Assembly (NCBI GenBank): GCA_046295655.1
Contig: JBKBMT010000053.1
Coordinates: 1-19,535 of the forward strand
From: JBKBMT01 sp046295655
GTDB taxonomy: Bacteria; Pseudomonadota; Alphaproteobacteria; Rhodobacterales; Rhodobacteraceae
Direction of reading: 5' to 3'
DNA: 19,535 nucleotides
A program made the translations under genes and the position numbers. The notes below the pieces were generated by a model. It was given only the letters and a program-made list of their open reading frames with translations. It made no database searches and was not told where the DNA came from. Below, piece after piece: positions 13,880 to 19,471 of this stretch; within the stretch, counting starts at the first letter, position 1, and each line of letters opens with the position of its first letter.

Positions 13880-14352
13880 CCACCGGGCGCGAGGACATCG
13901 CCACGACCGCCGAGGCGATGGAGGCCAGCATCCTGCGGCCTTCTGCCGGTGTCGTTCATGCCGATCCCGAAGCCCCGGTGACGGTCGAGCAGGAGCCGCT
14001 GCCCGAGGCGATCACGCGCGAGCCGATCAACGCCAAGAGTCCGGCGCGCTGGGCCTACGAACGTCTGATCCTCTACATCCGCAACTTCGAGACCAAGCTG
14101 GAGGCCGGACAGGAGGTTGCCATCGGTTTCGCAGGCTCGGACGCCGGCGTCCTGCGGATCGAGGGGCTGGGGTATTTCGACCCGGACATCGTGACCTTCT
14201 ACGGCACCGACGAGGACGGCACTCGGACCCAGCTTATCCAGCATGTCAGCCAGCTCAACGTGATGCTCCAGGCGATCCGTACCGGAACGGCGGAAACGCC
14301 GCCGCGCCGGATCGGCTTCAGGCTTGCCGAGCGGCTGGAGCAGGGCGACTGA
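13876..14352 (+). CDS. DUF6173-like protein of unknown function
   Basis: A 158-residue soluble protein with no signal peptide or membrane helix. The first 50 residues are acidic and probably flexible. The conserved-looking core runs from about 52 to 140: SPARWAYERLILYIRNFETKL, then VAIGFAGSD, LRIEGLGYFDPDIVTFYGTDEDG, and LIQHVSQLNVMLQAI. This pattern matches my recollection of the DUF6173 family found in Rhodobacterales. No catalytic motif is evident. It is the last gene of the acyl-CoA dehydrogenase operon, joined by an ATGA overlap to the metallo-hydrolase. No function is proposed. Confidence 0.8.
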   Translation: MTTGREDIATTAEAMEASILRPSAGVVHADPEAPVTVEQEPLPEAITREPINAKSPARWAYERLILYIRNFETKLEAGQEVAIGFAGSDAGVLRIEGLGYFDPDIVTFYGTDEDGTRTQLIQHVSQLNVMLQAIRTGTAETPPRRIGFRLAERLEQGD

Positions 14353-14362
14353 TCGCAGGGGG

Positions 14363-14391
14363 CTGACAGCCGCGGCGCGATGCGGTAGGGC
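14363..14391 (+). promoter_or_regulatory. Candidate promoter of the oxidase subunit IV gene
   Basis: CTGACA (14363-14368) and TAGGGC (14386-14391) are separated by 17 bases, ending about 30 bases before the start codon. The -35 is good (five of six) and the -10 weak, in a 69-base gap that otherwise looks empty. Confidence 0.4.
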
Positions 14392-14421
14392 AGGTTGGAC
14401 ACGTCATTGAAGGAGTCGGAG

Positions 14422-14556
14422 ATGGCCGAACACAAGCCCGGCAGCATGGATATCCGCGAACACGAAAGGACCTTTGCGGGTTTCGTCCGCGCCTCGATCT
14501 GGGTTGCCGGAGTGTCGATCGGCGTCCTGATCTTCCTCGCTCTCGTGAACAGCTGA
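14422..14556 (+). CDS. aa3-type cytochrome c oxidase subunit IV (44 residues)
   Basis: A small inner-membrane subunit of the aa3-type terminal oxidase. The 44-residue protein begins MAEHKPGSMDIREHERTFAG, which is the typical pattern of the short bacterial subunit IV family (MDIxxxExTFxGF), followed by a single membrane helix (about 22-42) and a short polar end. AAGGAG at 14410-14415 lies six bases before the ATG, one of the best ribosome-binding sites in the window. The helix packs against subunits I-III in the known Paracoccus and Rhodobacter oxidases and is not needed for catalysis. The catalytic subunits are not nearby, which is usual for this gene. Confidence 0.9.
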   Translation: MAEHKPGSMDIREHERTFAGFVRASIWVAGVSIGVLIFLALVNS

Positions 14557-14562
14557 TCTGAC

Positions 14563-15183
14563 GTGTCACGGCTTGGCGTCGCGCTGGCCCTGTTGCTGGG
14601 CCTTTCGGCCTGTGCCGGCGAACGGGTCTGGGCGCCGGACGAAACCGTGGCCGCCGCGCGTTATGTGCATCCCGGACCGCCGGAGCTGGTTCTTGTCACC
14701 TCGCTGACCGACCGGTCCGGTGAAGGCGCACATACGGCGCTTCTGATCAATGCCTCCGAACGCGTCCTGTTCGATCCGGCCGGAAGCTGGGATCTTCCCC
14801 AGGCGCCCGAGCGCAACGACGTGCGATTCGGGATGACCCCCTTGATGGAGCGGTCGTATTTGGCGTTCCAGTCTGCGCCAAATTATCATGCGGTCGTTCA
14901 GCGACTTCAGGTGCCGGCCGAAGTCGCAGAAATGGCCTTCCGGCTGGCGCTGGAGGCCGGGCCGGTTGCGCCGGCGATGTGCACCCAGGCGACATCGGCC
15001 CTGCTGGCGAAGCTTCCCGGCTTCGAAGTGTTGCCGCAGTCGATGATGCCGGGCACGCTGGCCGCCGCTTTCGCCAGACTGCCGGGTGTCAGGACCGAAG
15101 TGCTCTATGGCGAGCCGTCCGAACTTACCGATCAGGCGCGGCGGCGGCTGCACCAGGTGGTGAACGGCGGCAACGGGGCCTAG
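14563..15183 (+). CDS. Lipoprotein of unknown function, possibly permuted papain-like
   Basis: A 206-residue protein with a lipoprotein signal: a hydrophobic stretch ending in the lipobox LSAC, with C17 as the lipidated residue. The start is a GTG six bases after the oxidase subunit IV stop, with only a weak Shine-Dalgarno, so it may be read by coupling. The mature part has GAHTALLINASERVLFDPAGSW (H57 region) and, later, APAMCTQATSALLAKLPGF (C140). An early histidine on a strand and a later cysteine at the head of a helix is the order seen in circularly permuted NlpC/P60-like folds such as DUF4105 and YiiX. This similarity is faint and the function is unknown. Its TAG stop shares a CTAG with the stop of azlD on the other strand. 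Confidence 0.82.
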   Translation: MSRLGVALALLLGLSACAGERVWAPDETVAAARYVHPGPPELVLVTSLTDRSGEGAHTALLINASERVLFDPAGSWDLPQAPERNDVRFGMTPLMERSYLAFQSAPNYHAVVQRLQVPAEVAEMAFRLALEAGPVAPAMCTQATSALLAKLPGFEVLPQSMMPGTLAAAFARLPGVRTEVLYGEPSELTDQARRRLHQVVNGGNGA

Positions 15184-15509
15184 GCGGCGAGATACTGCAC
15201 GAGATAGAGCGTCGCGATACCGGTGAAGATCGCGACGAGAACATTGCGGAGCGCCAGGCCGACCAGCACAGCAGCCGCCGCCGCCGCAAGGCGCGGTGCG
15301 TCCGGTACGCCGCCGGTTGCGGCCGGCCACAGGACGAGAGGCGCTACCAGCCCTGGGATTACGGCGACCGGCGTGTAGCGCAGAAGCCGCTGGATCCGCG
15401 GCGGGATCGCCCTGCCGCCGATCAGCCCGAGAAACGAGAAACGCAACGCGAACGTCCCGAGCCCGAGGCCCAGGATGATCGCCCAGATCTCCAGCGCGCT
15501 ATAGCTCAT
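15180..15509 (-). CDS. azlD: AzlD family branched-chain amino acid exporter small subunit
   Basis: A 109-residue membrane protein with about four hydrophobic segments and the family pattern TFALRFSFLGL (19-29) and RYTPVAVIPGLVAPLVL near residues 44-60. AzlD works with AzlC to export branched-chain amino acids or similar compounds through the inner membrane. The start codon overlaps the azlC stop as ATGA, so the two are co-translated. It ends in TAG, sharing the palindrome CTAG (15180-15183) with the stop of the convergent lipoprotein gene. Confidence 0.93.
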   Translation of the reverse strand: MSYSALEIWAIILGLGLGTFALRFSFLGLIGGRAIPPRIQRLLRYTPVAVIPGLVAPLVLWPAATGGVPDAPRLAAAAAAVLVGLALRNVLVAIFTGIATLYLVQYLAA

Positions 15510-16231
15510 GGACCGTCCGGAATGCCTTTCCGTTCGAGCATCTCTTCAACCGCGGCGCCAACGAAGAGTGCCGCGATGGCGGCGATCAGAAGGCCGGACC
15601 CGTAGGGCAGGAAGGCGAGGGCGAGCGTTCCCGCGACAGAGACGAAGGCCGCGGCTAGATGCGGCAGGCTGCGCAGCATCGGCGCGATCATCGCGAGGAA
15701 TGTGACCGGAACCGCGAAGTCCAGCGCATACTCCGGCGGGATGCCCTGACCCAGCCGCGCCCCGATCCAGGTCGCGCCATACCAGGGCAGGCAGACCGGA
15801 ACGGCGACACCCAGAAAGAACAGGACCTTTTCGGGCAACGTCGCGGAGGGGCGGCGTTCGTATTCCGCGGCCGATGCCGCAAAGGTCTGATCCACCAGGA
15901 AATAGGCCATCAGCACCCGCCAGCGGCCCCGCGCCGCGCCGAGATGTGGGGTCAGGGCGGCCGAATACATCGCAAGCCGCAGGTTCACGGCGAGCGCGGT
16001 GGCGAGCACGATGATCGCAGGCGCGTTTTCCTGCATGAGCTGGAGGGCCGCAAGCTGCGACGCACCGGCAATCACCAGTATGGAGAACGCCATCACCTCG
16101 GTCAGGTTCAGCCCCGCCTCGGTTGCCACCACCCCGAACAAGACCCCGAACGGGACCACGACCAGTGCGAAGGGTGCACCGTCGCGGAGGCCGCGCATGA
16201 AGGCACGAGCCGGCAGGGACTGGGGGGACAT
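15506..16231 (-). CDS. azlC: AzlC family branched-chain amino acid exporter large subunit
   Basis: A 241-residue inner-membrane protein, larger partner of AzlD in the LIV-E family exporter. It shows several hydrophobic helices and the family segments PFALVVVPFGVLFGVVATEAG (near 20-40), VIAGASQLAALQLM and LRLAMYSAALTPHL. The start at 16231 (MSPQSLPAR) is supported by GGAG about seven bases upstream; an in-frame ATG eight codons earlier lacks this. It diverges from the GNAT gene, and with azlD forms a two-gene unit. The exact substrate of this pair is not known. Confidence 0.94.
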   Translation of the reverse strand: MSPQSLPARAFMRGLRDGAPFALVVVPFGVLFGVVATEAGLNLTEVMAFSILVIAGASQLAALQLMQENAPAIIVLATALAVNLRLAMYSAALTPHLGAARGRWRVLMAYFLVDQTFAASAAEYERRPSATLPEKVLFFLGVAVPVCLPWYGATWIGARLGQGIPPEYALDFAVPVTFLAMIAPMLRSLPHLAAAFVSVAGTLALAFLPYGSGLLIAAIAALFVGAAVEEMLERKGIPDGP

Positions 16232-16314
16232 TGCGGCACTCCGGACTGGACGCACGGTCGGGCATAGGCAATCGTGCCGCGGGATGCAACCGACGGATGG
16301 GAGGCCAGAGGCAG

Positions 16315-16959
16315 GTGCGGATTGTCGCCGGGTTGCCGGAAGATCTGCGCGGCGCGGCAGCGGGTCTGTGCTGGGAGGCGTTCCGGGATGACCTCTGGCG
16401 ACTTCTGGGCCCGCCGGCCCGGGCGAGGCGGCTGCTGGAAAGGGTCATCCGCCCCGACCATGCTTTCGCGGCGATCGCATCCGATGGCAGCCTTGCGGGC
16501 ATCGCCGGCTTTCGAAGCCCACAGGGCGGGTTCCTGATGATCTCGACCAGGGCTCTGTGCGAGGTCTACGGTCCGCTTGGCGGGGCTTGGCGCACGGGCC
16601 TGTTCCGCCTTGCCACCGGAGAGGTGGAGAACCGCCGTTTCCTTGTGGATGCGATTGTCATAGCCCCCCACCTGCGATGCCGGGGGATCGGAACCGCGCT
16701 TCTGGCTGCCCTCGCGGAACAAGCACGCTACGCGGGATATCGTGAGCTCAGGCTCGAGGTTGCGCACCGAAACACGGCGGCGCGACGGCTTTACGAGCGG
16801 CAGCTGTTCGTGCCTCTTCGGGAAGACCGGCCCGGACTGTGGGGCCGGCTTGCCGGTTTCGACGCTTCGACCGTGATGGTGCGCCGGCTTGGCGAAGCGA
16901 GTGGCGCGGGCGGGCTGCCGCCCGCGCCGATCAGTCCTCAGTTGGGCAGGATCACCTGA
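16315..16959 (+). CDS. GNAT family N-acetyltransferase
   Basis: A 214-residue protein that should transfer an acetyl group from acetyl-CoA to an amine. The acetyl-CoA site is visible as FLVDAIVIAPHLRCRGIGTALL (109-130), with the RxRGIG pyrophosphate loop at 121-126, and NTAARRLYERQLF (153-165) closes the domain. The N-terminal region (RIVAGLPEDLRGAAAGLCWEAF) is typical of a group of bacterial GNATs. The start is uncertain: GTG at 16315 has GGAGG about ten bases upstream and gives the usual N terminus, while ATG at 16297 and 16231 are possible. The last 22 bases overlap the convergent fasciclin gene. The target is unknown. Confidence 0.87.
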   Translation: MRIVAGLPEDLRGAAAGLCWEAFRDDLWRLLGPPARARRLLERVIRPDHAFAAIASDGSLAGIAGFRSPQGGFLMISTRALCEVYGPLGGAWRTGLFRLATGEVENRRFLVDAIVIAPHLRCRGIGTALLAALAEQARYAGYRELRLEVAHRNTAARRLYERQLFVPLREDRPGLWGRLAGFDASTVMVRRLGEASGAGGLPPAPISPQLGRIT

Positions 16960-17408
16960 TCGATGACATGGATCACGCCGTTCGAGGCCTCGATGTCGGC
17001 GGTCACGATGTTGGCGCCGTCGACCCGCGGCCCGCCGTCGAGCGTGATGGTGACATCTCCGCCCTGAACGGTGGTCGCCGTCAGGCCGTCGGACAGATCC
17101 GTGGACATCACCTTGCCGGGCACGACATGGTAGGTCAGGATCGCCACCAGCTGGTCGCGGTTCTCCGGCTTCAGCAGGTTCTCGACGGTCCCCTCGGGCA
17201 GCGCGGCGAAGGCCTCGTCGGTCGGCGCGAACACGGTGAACGGACCTTCGCCCTTCAACGTGTCGACCAGACCCGCGGCCTGCACAGCGGCGACGAGGGT
17301 TTCGAAGGCGCTGTTGCCGGCCGCGATGTCGACGATGTCGTTGGCTGCGAAGGCCGGAGCGGTCAGGAAGGTGGCGGCGGTCAGCGAAAGAAGGGTCTTG
17401 CGGATCAT
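16938..17408 (-). CDS. Secreted FAS1 (fasciclin) domain protein
   Basis: A 156-residue periplasmic or secreted protein with a signal peptide (cleavage after AFA, about residue 21) and one FAS1 domain. The H1 motif is GPFTVFAPTDEAFAALP (55-71), the YH motif is LTYHVVPGKV (91-100), and the C-terminal H2 motif is NGVIHVIDQVILP (143-155). FAS1 domains are adhesion or small-ligand modules without a known catalytic role in bacteria. I recall a fasciclin gene among the core RpoE singlet-oxygen regulon of Rhodobacter sphaeroides, and a matching promoter-like sequence lies upstream here. GGGGAG sits nine bases before the ATG. It diverges from msrP and overlaps the GNAT gene by 22 bases. Confidence 0.95.
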   Translation of the reverse strand: MIRKTLLSLTAATFLTAPAFAANDIVDIAAGNSAFETLVAAVQAAGLVDTLKGEGPFTVFAPTDEAFAALPEGTVENLLKPENRDQLVAILTYHVVPGKVMSTDLSDGLTATTVQGGDVTITLDGGPRVDGANIVTADIEASNGVIHVIDQVILPN

Positions 17409-17435
17409 CGTAAGTCACTCCCCAGTGAAGGATGC

Positions 17436-17450
17436 CGTTGTTCGGCAACG
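17436..17450. repeat. Short hairpin in the fasciclin 5' leader
   Basis: CGTTG and CAACG flank the five-base loop TTCGG. If transcription starts at the promoter proposed upstream, this hairpin would lie at the very 5' end of the fasciclin mRNA and could affect its stability. Confidence 0.35.
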
Positions 17451-17455
17451 CGACG

Positions 17456-17484
17456 GTTACGGGGCGGGGGCCGAAGTCGGATCA
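17456..17484 (-). promoter_or_regulatory. Candidate ECF11 (RpoE, singlet-oxygen) promoter of the fasciclin gene
   Basis: On the minus strand TGATCC (17484-17479) is followed, after 17 bases, by CGTAAC (17461-17456). This resembles the TGATCC / TAA-type promoters of the Rhodobacter sphaeroides RpoE-ChrR regulon. It would start the mRNA about 40 bases before the fasciclin start codon. The match is by eye only. Confidence 0.5.
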
Positions 17485-17542
17485 CGGCAAACAATCTGTG
17501 CCCCGGTCTTGCCAGCAAGGACGACCCGCCTAAGCTGCGATC

Positions 17543-17572
17543 GTCACGGTTTTCCAGTCAGATTGTCGTGAC
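17543..17572. repeat. Inverted repeat GTCACG...CGTGAC in the fasciclin-msrP gap
   Basis: GTCACG (17543-17548) and CGTGAC (17567-17572) form perfect arms separated by 18 bases; the flanks extend it imperfectly. Located between divergent genes, it could be an operator for a dimeric regulator. It has no T tract and is not a terminator. Confidence 0.35.
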
Positions 17573-17635
17573 CGATGTTGATCGGATGTGATGTGGTCCC
17601 GGTTCCCGTCTTCGGCCGGGCACGCAAAGGTGAGC

Positions 17636-17664
17636 GAACCGATCCCCGAGTTATCCCGTATCAT
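17636..17664 (+). promoter_or_regulatory. Candidate promoter of msrP-msrQ
   Basis: TATCAT (17659-17664) matches five of six bases of the sigma-70 -10 box, but the region at -35 is poor. The same place also reads GAACC (17636-17640), 16 bases, CGTAT (17657-17661), an arrangement like ECF sigma-factor promoters. Either way the mRNA would start about 20 bases before the msrP ATG. The data do not decide between them. Confidence 0.35.
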
Positions 17665-17690
17665 GTCGCAGCAGAGCCAGGGAGCATGCA

Positions 17691-18572
17691 ATGCGCCGAA
17701 CCCGTCCCGACGATCCGACCTGGTCCGATGTGACCCCGAGGGCCGACTTTCTTTCGCGTCGCAGCCTGCTGGCGGCGACGGCCGTCATCGCCTTCCCCTG
17801 CGCCGCCTCGGCATCTGTCGCGGCCGCACCCAGCCGGTTCTCCACCGACGAGCCGCCGAACAGCTGGGACGAGATCACGAGCTACAACAACTTCTACGAG
17901 TTCGGCTGGGACAAGGAGGACCCGAAGCGCCACGCGCATCGGATGACCGTCGATCCCTGGTCGGTCGTGATCGACGGGCTGGTGGATCGTCCCGGCACCT
18001 ACGATCTGGCAGATGTCCTCAAGGATCAGCCGCTGGAGGAGCGCATCTACCGGCTCCGCTGCGTCGAGGCCTGGTCGATGGTGGTGCCGTGGATCGGGTT
18101 CGAGCTTGCCGGGCTTCTGCGCCGCGTCGGGGTGCAGCCGTCGGCGCGTTATGTCGCTTTCGAGACGCTAGCGCGTCCCGAGGAGATGCCGGGTGTGGCG
18201 CGGGGCATCATGCGGTTTCCCTACAGGGAAGGCTTGCGCCTGGACGAGGCCATGCATCCGCTGACGATCCTGGCCACCGGCCTTTATGGAGAGCCGATGC
18301 CGAACCAGAACGGCGCGCCGATCCGGCTGGTGGTGNNNNNNNNNNTGACCGAGGCCCAGCCGTTCACCAGCTGGTCCGATGCCCAGCCGCGCGAATACGG
18401 ATTCTACGCCAACGTGAACCCCGAGGTGGATCATCCGCGCTGGAGTCAGGCCAGCGAGCGCCGGATCGGGGACGGGCTGTTCGCGCGACGGCGGCCGACC
18501 CTGATGTTCAACGGATATGGCGACGAGGTCGCCAGCCTCTACGCGGGCATGGATCTGACCCGGCTCTACTGA
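17691..18572 (+). CDS. msrP: Periplasmic protein-methionine-sulfoxide reductase, molybdopterin subunit MsrP (contains assembly gap)
   Basis: MsrP (formerly YedY) reduces methionine sulfoxide in periplasmic proteins, using electrons from MsrQ. The protein starts with a Tat signal (SRRSLL, twin arginines at 23-24, then a hydrophobic stretch to about 46), as expected for a cofactor-loaded protein. ITSYNNFYEFG (62-72) and LRCVEAWSMVVPW (122-134) are present, with C124 as the molybdenum ligand, followed by MPNQNGAPIRLVV and EYGFYANVNP. Ten N at 18336-18345 interrupt the gene just after LVV, where homologues have a PWKYGFK-type segment. As written the frame is open, but about 13 codons seem to be missing, so 293 residues is an underestimate. 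GGGAG lies seven bases before the ATG. The stop overlaps the msrQ start as TGATG. Confidence 0.95.
   Translation: MRRTRPDDPTWSDVTPRADFLSRRSLLAATAVIAFPCAASASVAAAPSRFSTDEPPNSWDEITSYNNFYEFGWDKEDPKRHAHRMTVDPWSVVIDGLVDRPGTYDLADVLKDQPLEERIYRLRCVEAWSMVVPWIGFELAGLLRRVGVQPSARYVAFETLARPEEMPGVARGIMRFPYREGLRLDEAMHPLTILATGLYGEPMPNQNGAPIRLVVXXXXTEAQPFTSWSDAQPREYGFYANVNPEVDHPRWSQASERRIGDGLFARRRPTLMFNGYGDEVASLYAGMDLTRLY
18336..18345. other. Assembly gap (10 N) within msrP
   Basis: Ten undetermined bases. Comparison with the E. coli MsrP sequence from memory suggests about 49 bases belong here instead of 10, so the run is probably a placeholder of unknown size. The difference, about 39 bases, is a multiple of three, which explains why the reading frame survives. 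Confidence 0.9.
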
Positions 18573-19195
18573 TGGCGCTCGCCGGGACGATCAACAACGC
18601 GCTGCGTCCGGTGCCGGTGGTGGCGGTCTGGGCACTGGGGGCGCTGCCTGCGCTGTGGCTGGCGGCGCAAGCGGTGCAGGGAAACCTCGGGATCGATCCG
18701 GTAAAGCGGATCGAACATGCGCTGGGTCTGCATGCCCTGCAATTCCTTATCCTGAGCCTTGCCGTGACCCCGCTCCGGCGGTTCGCCGGGATCAACCTGA
18801 TCCGGTTCCGCCGGGCGCTGGGGCTGCTGGCCTTCACCTATGTCGGCCTGCATCTGACGGTCTGGGTGGCACTCGATATCCAGTTCCGCTGGTCCGAGAT
18901 CGGCCGCGACATCGTCAAGCGGCCCTACATCACCATCGGCATGGCCGGATTCGCCCTGCTGCTCCCGCTGGCGCTGACATCGACCGATGCCGCGATCCGG
19001 CGCATGGGTCCTGCGGCGTGGCGCCGGCTTCACCAGCTGGTCTATGCGGCGGCCCTGGCGGGCGCGATTCATTTCGTGATGGTCCAGAAGGGCTGGCCGC
19101 TGGAGCCGCTGATCTATGCCGCGTTGGTGCTGGTGCTGCTGGCGGTCCGGCTCATCCCCCGCACCCGACCCTCGTCCGCCGGCCGCGCCGGGTAA
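18572..19195 (+). CDS. msrQ: MsrQ, heme-flavin membrane electron donor of MsrP
   Basis: A 207-residue inner-membrane protein of the ferric-reductase-like family that passes electrons from the respiratory chain or a flavin reductase to periplasmic MsrP. There are about six hydrophobic helices. Histidines likely to ligate heme are H94 in YVGLHLTVW, H154 in RRLHQLVY and H167 in AIHFVMVQK, each three residues later than the E. coli positions 91, 151 and 164. PVKRIEHALGLHAL and LAVTPLRRF (46-56, 63-71) are also family hallmarks. It starts one base into the msrP stop (TGATG), so the pair is translationally coupled. The stop is TAA, after which an rRNA leader-like region begins. Confidence 0.96.
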   Translation: MALAGTINNALRPVPVVAVWALGALPALWLAAQAVQGNLGIDPVKRIEHALGLHALQFLILSLAVTPLRRFAGINLIRFRRALGLLAFTYVGLHLTVWVALDIQFRWSEIGRDIVKRPYITIGMAGFALLLPLALTSTDAAIRRMGPAAWRRLHQLVYAAALAGAIHFVMVQKGWPLEPLIYAALVLVLLAVRLIPRTRPSSAGRAG

Positions 19196-19294
19196 TTTCC
19201 GCGCCCCTCCTGGCCGATCCTGCGCAATCTTTGCTGTCCCGGGGCGGGTTTGGTCGCAACGAACCGTCCCGCAGCGGAAAATCGACCGGCAGGC

Positions 19295-19333
19295 AAAAAA
19301 AGCTCTTGCGGGCTTCGGCGACTCTCCCTAAAT
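19295..19333 (+). promoter_or_regulatory. Probable ribosomal RNA operon promoter
   Basis: TTGCGG (19306-19311) and CTAAAT (19328-19333) are 16 bases apart, with a seven-A tract (19295-19301) just upstream that could act as an UP element. The CTAAATACCCCTTCACCGCG run resembles rrn promoters of Rhodobacter as I remember them. No protein gene follows in the window. Confidence 0.62.
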
Positions 19334-19372
19334 ACCCCTTCACCGCGCCGGACCGATGGAAACGCGCGGAAC

Positions 19373-19387
19373 CGGAACCAGGTTCCG
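19373..19387. repeat. Palindrome CGGAACC-A-GGTTCCG in the rrn leader
   Basis: Perfect seven-base arms around one base, about 40 bases after the promoter. Could fold in the leader RNA with neighbouring GGAACC, or bind a protein in DNA form. Confidence 0.45.
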
Positions 19388-19418
19388 GGAAAAACTCTGA
19401 AGGCACGGCGGTCGGACG

Positions 19419-19437
19419 ATCCCAGGAAGATTGGGAT
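19419..19437 (+). other. Hairpin, possibly boxB-like
   Basis: ATCCCA and TGGGAT enclose the seven-base loop GGAAGAT. It lies 23 bases before the boxA-like site, the order in which boxB-type hairpins precede boxA in bacterial rrn leaders. Confidence 0.4.
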
Positions 19438-19460
19438 GCGTTCGGTTGTTGCGGCTTCAC

Positions 19461-19471
19461 GCTCTTTGACA
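19461..19471 (+). promoter_or_regulatory. boxA-like rRNA antitermination site
   Basis: GCTCTTTGACA differs by one base from the E. coli rrn boxA core GCTCTTTAACA, the RNA site bound by NusB-NusE. This is the strongest single sign that an rRNA operon starts here. Confidence 0.62.

Noticed and set aside
17509..17520. CTTGC-CA-GCAAG repeat in the fasciclin-msrP gap
   Set aside because: Five-base arms with a two-base loop are too short to separate from chance.
17588..19195. A 535-codon plus frame that would make a long MsrQ fusion
   Set aside because: Its first 328 codons are an out-of-frame reading of msrP. The real msrQ starts at 18572 with a normal 207-residue product.
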